A DNA stretch of 64,000 nucleotides from NCBI GenBank assembly GCA_023053575.1, contig JAKZAP010000014.1:1178001-1242000 (forward strand), read 5' to 3'. Position 1 is the first letter of the stretch. Each line of letters begins with the position of its first letter. Below, piece by piece: positions 10,227 through 21,358 of the stretch. The DNA is from Branchinecta lynchi (taxonomy: Eukaryota > Arthropoda > Branchiopoda > Anostraca > Branchinectidae). A program made the translations under genes and the position numbers. The notes under the pieces are model-generated. The model made no database searches and was not told the DNA's origin. It saw nothing but the letters and a program-made list of their open reading frames with translations.

Positions 10227-10303
10227 ATACCTCATCTTTGGATTCGACCCCCTTGCACCTTGAAGATTCTGAAACCGCCTCATTTGAATGGGACTTTGCC
10301 TAG
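10227..10303 (+). CDS. STRAD: STRAD last coding exon with C-terminal WDF motif
   Basis: The acceptor TTTTATTCTTTTAG ends at 10226. With one base carried over from exon 7052-7312 it reads DTSSLDSTPLHLEDSETASF then EWDFA and stop TAG (10301-10303). Human STRAD proteins end in ELEVDDWEF, whose last three residues bind the scaffold MO25. WDF in the same place, a matching phase and an acidic lead-in support this as the true terminal exon. The one extra alanine after WDF is unusual. No AATAAA follows closely. The first one is at 10644-10649, inside the neighbouring family I element. Confidence 0.8.
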
Positions 10304-10412
10304 CAATATTTTCAAATATGTTTTTATTTTTGTGCGAATCGTAGGAACGTCTCGTTGTTAAAATGCGAATACAAATACCACTCGTGTCTAAAGAGTTGTC
10401 ATGTTGAACTAG

Positions 10413-10827
10413 AGGCGTACTCTCGCCGTTCCCCGAGGACTCCACTTGAGGAGTCCCCGCGTTTTTGTTTGTCCCGGGGACTCACTCCCCGTATTCTCGC
10501 GAGTCCCCACGGATGGGGAATGCTCCTATTATCATCACCATCATCAAAAAGGACTCCCTTTCAGATTCGGAGGGGAATCAATTTTTGCTGGTGTTGGTGT
10601 AATGTAACATTAATGAAAAAGAATCAGAAAAAGCAAAACCCAAAATAAAGTGGATACAGACTAATTTCGTCAACTGCATATTTCTTTTTCGAACAAAATC
10701 CATTTTAGAAGTATTCCCCGTGTTCTCGTTGTTTCCCTAGGCGGAGTCCGCGTGGAGTGATTCCCTCTATTCTCGCCGTTCCCTTCGATTCCATGATGAG
10801 TCCTCGGGGAACGGCGAGAATACGCCT
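10413..10827. mobile_element. Family I MITE copy 1, TAG target duplication
   Basis: It begins AGGCGTACTCTCGCCGTTCC and ends GGAACGGCGAGAATACGCCT. TAG flanks both ends (10410-10412 and 10828-10830). The interior is marked by GGGGACTCACTCCCCGTATT, ATTATCATCACCATCATC and AATTTTTGCTGGTGTTGG. It is 415 bases with no ORF. The 3-base duplication suggests a PIF/Harbinger-type non-autonomous element. It lies in the STRAD 3' flank and holds the nearest AATAAA. Confidence 0.75.
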
Positions 10828-10900
10828 TAGGTTTAATCTGCAGCGATCGTCTATTGACTGAATTAGTCGCTTTTATGCCGCCAGCCCTGTGAAATACAAT

Positions 10901-11286
10901 AGTTGCATTTTTTCAGATACCATGGTATCTGATACCATGGTCTAAAGCCGTTTGAGCAGTTACTGTGAAAACCGATACCACGGTTAAAAGACGTTTTTGC
11001 AGTTATCTTGGTATCTGAAAAAGTCATTTCACTATCATTATTACCAATAACAGAGACTAGGGTTTTGTAACATTGGTGAGAAAGAAGTTTGCTGGAACTT
11101 GTTGATTTAACAGTAGGCTAGATCAGTTTTTGTAGCACTTGTTCTTTAGGGATGATTTGGAAAAGCTCAACTTCGGCAATTTTCGTTTTTGCAAAGCAAC
11201 AGTGAGATTAGATAACTGCAAAAACGACTAATTGCAGATCAAGTTACCGTGGTAACAGTTACCATGGTATCTAGAAAAACGCAACT
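10901..11286. mobile_element. Element B copy 2, AAT target duplication
   Basis: It starts AGTTGCATTTTTTCAGATAC and ends AAAAACGCAACT. AAT lies on both sides (10898-10900 and 11287-11289). It contains ATACCATGGTATCTGATACC palindromes and the block TTACCAATAACAGAGACTAG shared with copy 1. It is 386 bases long. Confidence 0.7.
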
Positions 11287-11644
11287 AATACTCTATATTA
11301 CCAAAACACACCAGCGATCCTCAGGAAGAAGGAGTAAGCGTGTCCGTACGACTCAAACTGCTGTGACACCACTTCTGCCTTTCGTCCGCTAGATACCCGG
11401 AGAGGCCGGAGATTTTGCATCCGCAAGGAAAGATAGTCATCAAGAGTATCAACCAGTAGTTTCCCAGAGCTAGAACATTGATAATGTAACGTTGTGAAAG
11501 ATTGAAGTTAAGTCACTACCAAGGTAGGGTGTCCGGTGCAGCTCACCCACCGTCCAGCGTGATCTCCAGAGTTGAATACTCCATTTGCAGGCCCTTTACG
11601 AGGACTGAGAAGTCGGTGCCCCATGAGACCCGGTCAGCGCTTCA
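11287..11644. other. Unassigned intergenic sequence
   Basis: No repeat or exon was recognised. The sequence lacks obvious low complexity. Confidence 0.35.
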
Positions 11645-12042
11645 TTTTTGGGATCCCAAAACGCTAGCGACGGGATTGAGATATTTTTTTCAAACTTAGT
11701 GTGACGATTCTTTCCAAGTTCGTAACTGTATATTTAGGTTGGGGGGAGGGCAAGTTGAGTAGCGAAACATTTCTTTTAGAGCTATTTAATCAGAGTCGAT
11801 TTATGGGCAATGTTGAATCCATATCTTAAACCCATTTTGTCGCCGGACAAATAATTCGCTCGAAATCCGGCCAGAGCCGGAAATTTAGCTTGGGTTAAAA
11901 CACTTTGAAGTCGATTAGACATTTGAATCAATTTAAGTGTAAAACACATGCAGAATCCGCATCTCAATTTTGTTTTCTCGTCAAAACAGTAATTCTCCCG
12001 TAATTTGCCAAAATTTGGTAGACGCGGAAAGTTAGTCATCAA
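11645..12042 (+). repeat. Family C repeat, copy 2 (5' part only, +)
   Basis: It begins TTTTTGGGATCCCAAAACG, continues into GGGATTGAGATATTTTT and then two decayed monomers (CGAAATCCGGCCAGAGCCGG at about 11860). It breaks off near 12042 and faces copy 3 in inverted orientation. Confidence 0.6.
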
Positions 12043-12169
12043 GTGAACGACTCATCCCCGGACACATCTGTTCGTAATACTGTCTATGACTAAGTCCAAA
12101 ACACGCCGGTGCTGCTCGGGAAGAACAAGAAAACGTCGCCCTAACGACTCAAACCAAGGCCTCGCAGCC

Positions 12170-12355
12170 GCTGTACTCATGTACACTAAAGGAAGAACTC
12201 CTTGTGTACTCCTGATGTACTTGTTGTACTCCGATTGTACTCGCGAAGCACTTCTTGTACTCCCACAAGAACTCTCTTGTACTCCTAAAAGTACTCTTGT
12301 ACTCTGAAAAGTACTCATGTACTCCCCAAATGTAATCTTGGACTCCAGCTACATT
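12170..12355. repeat. GTACTC-rich minisatellite
   Basis: About twelve imperfect copies of a 12-18 base unit built on TTGTACTC and AAGTACTC occur here (for example CTTGTACTCCTAAAAGTACT). The unit keeps the GTAC palindrome while spacers vary. It lies between two inverted family C pieces. Confidence 0.65.
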
Positions 12356-12506
12356 TTTTTTACTCCTTGTACTAAAGTTGCGACAAATACAGAGAAAACT
12401 ATGTTCGTCACAGTCGATCTGAGTCCTGCATTCACAGAAGTTCTATGGCTCTATCTCTACTCAATCTGGTCGGATAGTTTGTGGTCTGCTTGCGACTTTC
12501 GAGAAG

Positions 12507-13382
12507 AACAAGATCAAAGGTTTCGATGGGATCCCAAAAGTTCAAACTTGATCCAGACAATTGGGTCTTGTCTTCGCCAGACTCCTTGAACACTTTTTAT
12601 ATTAAAATTTAGAAACAGATTAAGGCCAGCTTCCTGCCTTACTTCTGCCAATTTTCCGGTTTCGGCGGAATTCGGGAACTACTTGTCCGGCGAAAAAATA
12701 AAGCTCAAAAACGAATTCAGCATGTCTCCTGACCCCTACATCCAACCTCTAATCAACTTCAGATTAAACTTTTATTTTTAACAAATTTTCCCGGTTTCAG
12801 CCGGATTCCGAGCTATCTATACGTCTGGTGAGAAAATGATTGCCATATCCGAATTAGCATTTCTACACCCACAAATTGAACATCTTATCAAACTTAAATA
12901 TTCTCCGGTTTTGGCCGGATTGCGGCCGAACTCATTTTCCGGCGAGAAAATAAATTTCATATTCGGACTCGGCCCGTTTCCTTGCCTCTACATCGAACCT
13001 CCAGTCAGCTTCATATTAAACTTTTACTTTTCACAAATTTTTCGGTTTTCACTGGATTCCGGGTGAACTATTTGTCCGGCGAGAAAATAAATTTCGTATT
13101 CGGATTCAGGATGTCTCCTTACCCATAATTGGACTATTTCATTAGCTTTAAAAAAAAAAGTTGTTCCCCTTAATTTCAAACCCCTCCCCCACCCCTAAAT
13201 ATAGAGCTAAATAGCCCATCTTCGAACTCGACCTGTACTTTGACCTTAAGAGTCCTCATGCCAAGTTTGATCAACATATCTCAACCCCTTCGAGAGTTAT
13301 CGTGCTAACAGACGGTCAGACAGTCGGACAACGTTTGCGATATCGTAGGTATCTCTCCACTTACGTTTTGGGATCCCAAAAA
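12507..13382 (-). repeat. Family C repeat, copy 3 (-)
   Basis: Read on the - strand, this is a near-complete element. On the + strand the left edge AACAAGATCAAAGGTTTCGA plus TGGGATCCC is the 3' end, and the right edge CCACTTACGTTTTGGGATCC plus CAAAAA is the 5' end. GAAG occurs directly outside both edges (12503-12506 and 13383-13386), a possible 4-base target duplication. CCGG-containing monomers repeat inside. Confidence 0.7.
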
Positions 13383-13464
13383 GAAGAGTGCAATGAGTTT
13401 CGAGAAATCCTGGGAATAGGGGTTAGTTGCTTGGACATACAGTTTTCCAAATCCTCCGGTAAAA

Positions 13465-13658
13465 TAATAACTTATAGTAACTATTTGCTTACCATGCTCG
13501 GGAGCGTAGTAAGTGTGGTAACTAGGAATCTCTGTAACGGGATTGGCCCTATCAGCCCGTGGCATGATATTTTGCCGAAAATAGAAGCCCTGACGCCAAG
13601 AAGAAAAAATTCGTGACCTCATACGTAGTAAATACGGTAAGTAGGATGGAACACGCTC
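13465..13658. mobile_element. Family H MITE copy 4 (right part)
   Basis: It runs from the inner ACTATTTGCTTACCATGCTC block through GATTGGCCCTATCAGCCCGT to the terminus GGATGGAACACGCTC. The left terminal repeat is absent. Confidence 0.6.
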
Positions 13659-14416
13659 TGAAGCTGCAAATCTCAAAGACAAGCGAGCATGCTGATTGAA
13701 TATTAGAATGCAAAGCGACAACGAAACGAGAGTTATTCTTACCCTGCGATTTGTAAGGCTGAAGAGAACATAACAATCTTGACATCGAACAACAGGTAGG
13801 ACAAATATTGTGCCAAAAGATTATCAGTACACCGAGGGGTTGCTCACTCCCAAAAATGTGTACACCAAGTGGCCCCTGCCGCGGTGCCGAGCCGGTGCCG
13901 CGGTTTTTCTTGTTCTTCAAATTAAAATATTACGATAAACCATGATTTCTGTGGTACATGTAAACAAATTTAATCAGATACTGGCCAAGAATGAAGCAAG
14001 TCTACATCGTTCATGTGCTTGGGTTGAATACAAGAGCTAGAAGCTCATATGGTACTTGCAAGGCTGGGTCAGAGGATGAAATTTAGGAATTTGCAAATTC
14101 TTGGGTTTCCTGTGTTTATGTATAAGCAATATCCTTGAAATAAGAATGATCATAGGCGTTGGAAATCAAGAGAATGATCTGGTAAAAAGTATTTTATTTT
14201 TGCACTTTAAAGGCACTAGAAATTTCATCTGAAAGCAAAACCCGCGCGGCAAAAATGATGCTGGGCTCACGGGGATCATGAAAGTGTAAATTTTGCTCAA
14301 ACTATTTTTTGGACTATTAGGAATTCATATTTTTGAGCAACACCCTTGAAGCAAAAATTATCATGGCCCTTGGGCAACATGAATATTTATCGTTTGGTCA
14401 AATGTATTTTTTTCAC
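13659..14416. other. Unassigned intergenic sequence
   Basis: AT-rich sequence with no recognised exon or repeat. Confidence 0.35.
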
Positions 14417-15987
14417 TTTTTGGGATCCCAAAACGTAAGTGGAGGGTTACCTATGACATCGCAAAAGTTGTCCGTCCGTCGTCTGTAAGCACGATAACTC
14501 TCGAAGGGAATGAGATATTTTGATGAAACTTGGTGTGAGGGTTCGTTGGGTCATCGGAAAAGTCAAGTTCGTAGATGGGCTTTGTAGCCCTACATTTAGG
14601 GGTGGGGGTTCAGATTAAGGGGCAAACAAAATAGTTTGAAACAGCTAATGTGATAGTCGATTATGGGGTAAGAAGACACGATGAACACGATGGTCAAAAC
14701 CATTTTGTTATCGGACAAGTAGTTCACCCAGAATCCGGCCGAAACCGGAAAGTTTGTTAAAAGTAAAGGTTTTATTTGTAGTTGATTAGATGTTCGATTT
14801 AGGGTAGGATCACATGCTGAACACGATGATGAAAACCATTTTCTCGACGGACAAGTAGTTCCCCCGGAATCCGGCCCAAACCGGAAAGTTCGTTAAAATT
14901 AAAAGCTTCATTTTGAGTTGATTAGATTTTCGATTTAGGGCAAGAAGACATGCTGAACACTTATGTGAAAACAATTCTACCCTTACATATAGTTCGCCCT
15001 TAATCCGGCCAAAACCGGAAAATTGTTAAAGTTAAAGTTTTCTTTGTAGTTGATTAGATATCCGATTTAGGGGTAAGAAGAGATGCTGAATCCGTGTGTG
15101 ACAATCATTTTCTACCCGGGCATATAGCTAGACCGGAATCCGGCTGGAGTCGGAAAGTTTGTTATCAGTTATATTTTTATTTGAAGTTGATTAGATGTTC
15201 ATTATCGGAGAAAGAAGATACCCTGAGTTCGTGTTTGAGCTTTCTTTTTTCGCCGGACAAGTAGTTCCGGAGTTCTACCGAAACCAGGAAATTGGCTGAA
15301 GTGGCAGGAAGTTTTCGTCAAAACAGATATGACGGGGCAAACACACATGCTAAATCCATATCTGAACTTAGTTTTTTCAGATGATTAGCTATTTGGTCTT
15401 GATCTGTTTCTGAATTTTAATAGTAAAAATGTTCAAGGAGTTCAGCATGTTTGCCTGTCCTTGAATCGAACCTCTAATCCACTTCCGATTAAACTTTTGT
15501 TTTTGACAAACTTTTCGGTTTTGGCCGGTTGATCTACTTGTCTGGCGAGGAAATCTTTTTCATATTCGGATTCAGCATGTCTCCTTACCCCTAAATCCGA
15601 CATCTAATCAACTTCATCTAAAACTTTTACTTTTAACAAACTTTCCGGTTTTGGCCGGATTCCGGATGAACTACTAGTCCGGCGAGAAAGTGGTTTTCAT
15701 ATTTGTGTTCAGCATGTAATCTTACCTCTTAATCGACTGTCTCATTAGCTTTTAAAAAATATTTGTTTGGCCCCTTAATTTGAAACCCCTCCCCCTCCCT
15801 TAAATATGCAGCTATCAGGCCCATCTACGAACTCGATCTTTCTCTTGACTCGAAGAATCCTCACACTAAGTTTCATCAAAATATCTCATTCCCTTCGAGA
15901 GTTATCGTGCTGACAGACGGACGGACAGACGGACAACTTTTGCGATGTCATAGGTATGCCTCCACTTACGTTTTGGGAACCCAAAAA
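14417..15987. repeat. Family C copies 4 (+) and 5 (-): a 1.57-kb inverted pair
   Basis: The left half (14417 to about 15410) starts TTTTTGGGATCCCAAAACG and runs through five or so monomers on the + strand. The right half (about 15425-15987) is the reverse complement, ending CACTTACGTTTTGGGAACCC plus AAAAA. The unit therefore has the same 5' terminus at both ends, with a few bases of spacer in the middle, and could fold into a long hairpin. Monomer motifs AATCCGGCCGAAACCGG and CCGGAATCCGG recur near every 136 bases. Confidence 0.7.
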
Positions 15988-16737
15988 GCATAGCCGAGTA
16001 AATAGATGTGTCGTCAATAGCTCGAAGATCAATCATTAAGAGGAAAAGAGTAAACCATTTCCGTGGGTGATTCCCGACCATAAATGATTGCTGTCTTCCA
16101 TTCCAACCCAGTCTTGGGTATCAGGAATAAAGCCAGAGGATGTCAAGACTCGAGTAAAGAGTCGACGACTTGTTGAAATTCTCCAAGACTTCTGGATCGA
16201 AGGATTTCCGATTTCGGATCGTGGGATATCGAATCATCTGATTTAATAATGCGTAAAACTTTTCAAAAAAAAAATTATGTTATTGGCAGTGGATTAACCA
16301 TGGGAATACGTTTGCTTGAATAAGTTTAGTAGATTCCGCGATATGGCAAAAATATCAAATACACTTCAGTGTAGGGTAGATAGGTCTCAGGACAGATGGC
16401 GAATACAAAATATATTATCACTTTGATTATCAGAACTAATTTTCTATCCGAACTGCATTTACTTACTTGGGCCTTTTTCTAAGGATACGTTGTTATGTGG
16501 TCTTCGATAAGGTTCTGCTATTAACGACCAGCTCAGGTATATATTTTTATTTCTAACAGTCGATTATTTTGATGGACAATAAACGTGACTCAACTATCAT
16601 TACAAAAATAATAACTGCGCTTATTAATGATATTGAGTCTTTTTTTTTCTGATGCAAGATACACCAAATCTGACCTCTTTTTAAGTCTTAGCTTGTTATT
16701 CTGTATCAGCACCGTGCTTCAGTCCCCACAAAATTCT
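15988..16737. other. Unassigned intergenic sequence
   Basis: No exon signature. Around 16630-16725 it resembles part of the sequence near 19455-19540 (ACACCAAATCTGACCTCTTT against ACGCCAAATCTGACTTCATT), so it may be a fragment of the same dispersed repeat. Confidence 0.35.
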
Positions 16738-16998
16738 TAAAAAATTTGGCAGAAGTAAGGCAGGAACTTTCGTCAAAGTAGATGTGACGCAGGCTATAGG
16801 GGTATAAACACACATGTTGAATCCATATTTGAACTGGTCTTCTCAGATGATTACCATTTGCCTTAATCTGTTTCTAAATTTTATTAGTAAAGTGCTCAAG
16901 GAGTCTAGCGAAGACTGGACTGGACCTCTATAAGACTCGATTGTCTGGATCAAATATTAAATTTTTGGGATCCCATCGAATCCTTTGGTCTTGTTATC
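16738..16998 (+). repeat. Family C repeat, copy 6 (3' end only, +)
   Basis: It matches the last part of other copies, from TTGGCAGAAGTAAGGCAGGA through AGTCTAGCGAAGACTGGACT to TTTTTGGGATCCCATCGAAT and TGGTCTTGTT. Confidence 0.65.
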
Positions 16999-17429
16999 CC
17001 AGACCAGGGGAGCCGACATTTATTTACTCTCGATGTAACCTTTGACCAACCCCTGTGGTGGAAGTCATGAAAATGGTCGAACCAGCTTCACGAGAAAGTG
17101 GACTTTCAGAGTTCGTCTTGATACTTTGAGGATTCCATACCAGCTTTGGGCTACATGCTGGAGGAGCCAGGACTCGGAGATGCTCGGAGATGGAGTCAGT
17201 CCGGAGATGTCTGGACTCGGAGATGTCCGGAGATGGAGTCAGGACTCTGAGATGTCCTCACCTCTCAGCGGAAAAGCGATCGACAGAGCCATAGTCTACG
17301 TGGCAATGTACTGATTGACGCTGCTCTACACAGTATTCTGCTTTCCAGGACTACAATCTGAAGGAATCATGGAACTTAATAGCTCCATAGCTTGTACACG
17401 AAGCTGATGACCAGGAAGTAAATGTTGAG

Positions 17430-17852
17430 GATTTAGAAGGTAATCTTAGATAAAATACAGGAATTTACCATAAACGCTCCAGTATCGGATGTCACAGTTC
17501 CAGTACTTGAAGATGCTTGGATAATACGAAACTTCATAAGAAAAGTGAAAGGTCTGGAACATGGGAAGCCGAGACTTCTGGTGACGACGCCCTGCTCATG
17601 ATCTATGATGCCTCGATAGGAGGAGACCTGAATAAGCTCCAATGGGAAGATTTCGAAAAAAATTGACAACGACGAGGTCGTTTGTAGGTATTAAAGCTTT
17701 GGTATTAACCGAAGAGTTTGATCCTCAATTGAAAATCGAGGAAATGGGGATGGAAGAATCAAGATGACTTCTTGTACCCGTTAGCAAATGACCTTCCACA
17801 AGCTCCGCGCATGCTCTTAAAAATCGTTAAGTGCTTGTGTCGACTGCAGTAG
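17430..17852 (+). pseudogene. Degraded copy 2 of the CXC-domain protein family (C-terminal part)
   Basis: Several short frames align in order with the C-terminal half of copy 1. One is WIIRNFIRKVKGLEHGKPRL, whose counterpart I cannot place. It is followed by DALLMIYDASIGGDLNKLQW (like AALSILYGGKSIDNLDSN), and then WGWKNQDDFLYPLANDLP and QAPRMLLKIVKCLC (like WGWKLQTGMLYPILTDLP and AAPKKILTVVKCGC). Stops and frameshifts separate the pieces, and the reading ends at TAG 17850-17852 just after the first CXC cysteines. It differs clearly from copy 1, so the two are separate old copies and not a recent duplication. Confidence 0.55.
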
Positions 17853-17910
17853 TGTAATTCGTAATTCAGAGAGGTGTAGCCCGGGGTATCCGCCTTAAAA
17901 AACGATTTAG

Positions 17911-19052
17911 TTTTTGGGACCCCAAAACGTACGTGGAGGGTAAATATTCTGTGAGCTCAAGCTGACTTTGAAACATTTATTCAAACAATGTTTACAACGG
18001 ACACGTCCAACTATGATTCTTCATCAGCGATATTTCGGCCCTTCTTGGCAAGGGTCCTCGTCAGGCTGTCAATCCTCTGGTTCAACTTCGGGGAAGGAAA
18101 CAAACCTGTAATAAATAACTGAAACATTGAAACATTGTTTGAATAAATGTACGTGGAGGGATACCTATGACATCGCAAAAGTTGTCCGTCTGTCCGTCCG
18201 TCCGTCTGTCAGCACGATAACTCTCGAAGGGATTGAGATAGTTTGATGAAACTTGGTGTGAGTACTCTTCAAGTCAAGGGAAACGTCGATTTCGTAGATG
18301 GGCCCGATACCTGCATGTTTAGGGGAGGGGTTTCAAATTAAGGGGCGAAACAAATATTTGTTAAAAGCTAATGAGATAGCTGATAAGGAAGCAAGACGAC
18401 ATGCTGAACACGAATATGAAAGCCATTTTTTCGCCGGACAAGTAGTTCACCCGGAATCCGGCTAAAACCGGAAAGCTTGTTAAAAGTAAAAGTTTTATCT
18501 GAAGTTGATTAGATATCCGATTGAGGGGTAAGGAGGCATGGTGAAGCCGAATATGAATCGTCGCACAAGTATCGCCCGGAATCCGGCCATAACCGGAAAA
18601 TCTGTTAAAAGTAAAAGTTTTATATGAATTGCATAAGGTGTTCGATTTACGGGTAAGAAGTCATGTTTAATTCTTGTATGACAATCATTTTATGCCTGGA
18701 CACATTTCACCACGAATCCTGCTGAAATCGGAAATTTTTTTAAAAGTTGAAGTTTTATGTGAAAGTTGATTATGGAGATATGGATGGTATGGAGATACGC
18801 TGAATCTGTTTTTAACTTCAATTTTTCGAAAGACAAGTAGTTCGCCGGAATCTGGCTGAAACCGGAAATTTGGCAGAAGCAAGGCAGGAACTTTCGTCAA
18901 AGTAGACATGACGCAGGCTATAGGCGTAAACTCACATGCTGAATCCATATTCGAACTTCGTCTTCTCCGATGATTACCGCTGGACCATTACAAGACCCGA
19001 TTGTCTGTAAATATTAAATTTTTGGGATCCCATCGAAGCCTTTGGTCTTGTT
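17911..19052 (+). repeat. Family C repeat, copy 7 (+), split by a family G insertion
   Basis: It starts TTTTTGGGACCCCAAAACGT and ends CATCGAAGCCTTTGGTCTTG plus TT. After 30 bases it is interrupted by a 208-base family G element and resumes exactly at the duplicated GTACGTGGAGGG. Four to five CCGG monomers follow. Confidence 0.75.
17941..18148. mobile_element. Family G element inserted in a family C repeat
   Basis: The sequence GTACGTGGAGGG is present at 17929-17940 and 18149-18160. An uninterrupted C element has only one copy, so this is a target duplication of 10 to 12 bases. The inserted sequence has the family's left end TATTCTGTGAGCTCAAGCTG and the marker CGATATTTCGGCCCTTCTTG. Confidence 0.8.
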
Positions 19053-19700
19053 ACTCCAGCATGCAGAACCTGCAAGGGGGAGAATGCCTTCCAACTTCCT
19101 TTCCAAAGGACGAATCTGTGAACACTAGCCAACACTAGTTGCAATTTGGTTATCTTTTCTGAAAACAATTTGTAAGGTGTACGAAGGGTGTTAAGCAAGA
19201 TTTCGAACATTGTCCTTGAAAACCAGTTTGGTTCGTAATCGACTTTTCTTTAGAATTTTCTTGTTTTATTAAAATTTGCAGAGATCATATGTTGATAATT
19301 ATGAAACTTCTTTCTGGTACAGCAGACACCCAGTTTGTTTCAGTTTCGATCTCAGGTCGGGATTCTATGTCAGGATCGCAATTTCGTTCAAGAACATTGG
19401 ACTAGTACGAAAATTTGTACTTTTTTGCAAATAGGTTGAAAAATGACAACAACTTTTTTCTGGTGCCTTATACGCCAAATCTGACTTCATTTTCGGTTTC
19501 AGCTTGTCATTTTGCATTAGAATCATACTTCAGTTCAAGAAAAACGGAATTCAAAGAAAGTTTTATATTTTTTTTTGAAATACGTAAAAAAATGGCATTA
19601 AAAGCAAGAATACGCTTATTTTGCGTCGAGCCAGGATATGCAACTTTGGATATGTTGTTTAACTTTTTTTTTTTCTACAAGACGGTGTAAAAATCATTTC
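19053..19700. other. Unassigned intergenic sequence
   Basis: The 91-codon frame at 19415-19690 has no domain. Part of it is repeated in diverged form at 16620-16725. Confidence 0.35.
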
Positions 19701-20760
19701 TGTTGTAATTTGTTTCGGGTCAAACCTCCATTTGCCTGTACTAGTTAAACCATAATCATTTTCGGCGATGAGGGGCTTGTAACTTTTGCTAGTCGGTGAA
19801 CCTATTAATCGTATTCTTTGTTTCTGGTGTATTTGAACTGAAAAAAAATTGATAATATGTCTATCACGGGGAGATAGACGTGTAAGTATTAATCAGTTGC
19901 GAGAAGGGGTTCAAAGGGGCTAGAAACTAGTGCAAATTGGTGCACATTTTATTTGATCTCTTCTGAGGGTAAGAAAATGAGTCTCAATGGTCTATCACTT
20001 TAACTTAGAATTAAGTCTTTGAGGGGTTGACAACTTTAGTGGTAGGGTAAACGCGCAAACAAAGAATAAGCGGAACCCAACTGTGAGACAAGTAACTAAC
20101 AGTCGGCGATTACACCAGAATCACCTTCCGGGCTTCCGACTTTTCCTACGTGTACATATTTTGTTAACGGTGTTTTTGATGATAAGAAAAGTTTGGTTCA
20201 TGTCGTCGTTCAAGAATCGGTTGCTAAGCATTGCCATTCTCATGAGATGCTACAATGGCCTATGGTGATGGCCTTTCACAGTAACCTAGAATCAAGTTTT
20301 AACGTACCGGGTACAAATGATAATGTAGAACAACGAAATATTTTACGCAATAATTAGTAGCGTTATTTTGGTATTTTGAACCAAAAAGCTATGGATAGCT
20401 TTATAATGCCAACTATGTTATATAAGATAATTTTCCAAGTTTCCAGAAGTCACCATGTCTACGGTTGAAAAGGATAAAGTTCAACTGACTTCTGATATTC
20501 CGTTCAGCGCTGGGGATAACCATGTGATTTTCTGAACTGCCATCAGTTCAGAAAAATATTCTTCATGGATTGGAACATACGCTACCATTTTGAAAACCTC
20601 GATGGGTTGACAAATACAGCATTTAACCGTTAGCGAAGAAACAAAACCTAAGTGTTGCTCTCGCAATACTTTAGTCGGCGAAGCCGAACATAGGTTGCTG
20701 CAACACTTCGCGTTGCCCAGGCAACGTAGGTCTAGTTTTTGTTGGCTCCGCATACGTTTT
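19700..20760 (-). repeat. Family K dispersed copy (-)
   Basis: Its reverse complement matches the right-edge array. Shared blocks include GGCATTATAAAGCTATCC, CGGGTACAAATGATAATG, CAAATTGGTGCACATTTTAT and AAAGGATAAAGTTCAACTGA, plus the GC-rich end with TTCGGCTTCGCCGACTAAAG (as read on the - strand). It has no insertion at the CTAAAG site, where the copy at 61188 carries element L, so it provides the empty site. The outer boundary near 19700 is approximate. Confidence 0.65.
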
Positions 20761-21358
20761 TCGAAGCTTTAAAGAGCTGCTAGGCTTCTTACCGCATTGG
20801 CGGGGAAAGAACCGAACTGACATTCAGTGTGAAAAAATTGGCAGAATGGGTTCGAGAACTATTTTTTGGTAGATTCGCCGATACATACTATATTATGTAT
20901 AATGACAGTATATGATACTGAAGATGAAGGAAAATTAGGCTAGTCCGCCTCTTGTTCGGAAAATGAAATTTAATTGAGTCATCATTTTATGTCTATGTAT
21001 ATTATTATTATTATTATATGATACATTTATGTATTTATACATACGGATGTATATAAACTTATACCCGATCATCTGTTCAGGAAGTTCGACATCTCCCAAC
21101 CGTCTACGTCTGCTTGAGACGGTCCCAAGGGGTTTCGTCAGCTTTTTGTTCAGCCGCGTCGCTGGCAAGTCTTTCAGAGAGTCATCGATGAAAAAGTATC
21201 GAGACATGAGGACTTTGGGTAAAATTTGTTTAGCCCGGGTCCCATCTGTGGCCGACTATCCCTAGCCAGGTTTCATTGCTATAAAACAGCGTGGTGTTGG
21301 ATTTAAGAGACTTTATCTCCTGGAAAATGCCAAAACATAGTGATACGTTCCAGCCATA
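20761..21358. other. Unassigned intergenic sequence
   Basis: It contains a short ATT microsatellite (21001-21016). No exon was recognised. Confidence 0.35.

Larger units (their letters stand above)
2168..10303 (+). other. STRAD: STRAD gene, 3' part (gene span inside the window)
   Basis: Three exons (2168-2369, 7052-7312, 10227-10303) join in phase into one C-terminal half of a STE20-related adaptor pseudokinase. All introns have GT-AG borders. The two introns inside this span are about 4.7 and 2.9 kb and are filled with family C, M, B, G, H and J repeats. The exons coding for the N-lobe and the pseudo-active site must lie to the left of position 1. STRAD, with MO25 (CAB39), allosterically activates the kinase LKB1/STK11 in the cytoplasm. 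That role is known for the family and not shown by this sequence. Confidence 0.85.
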
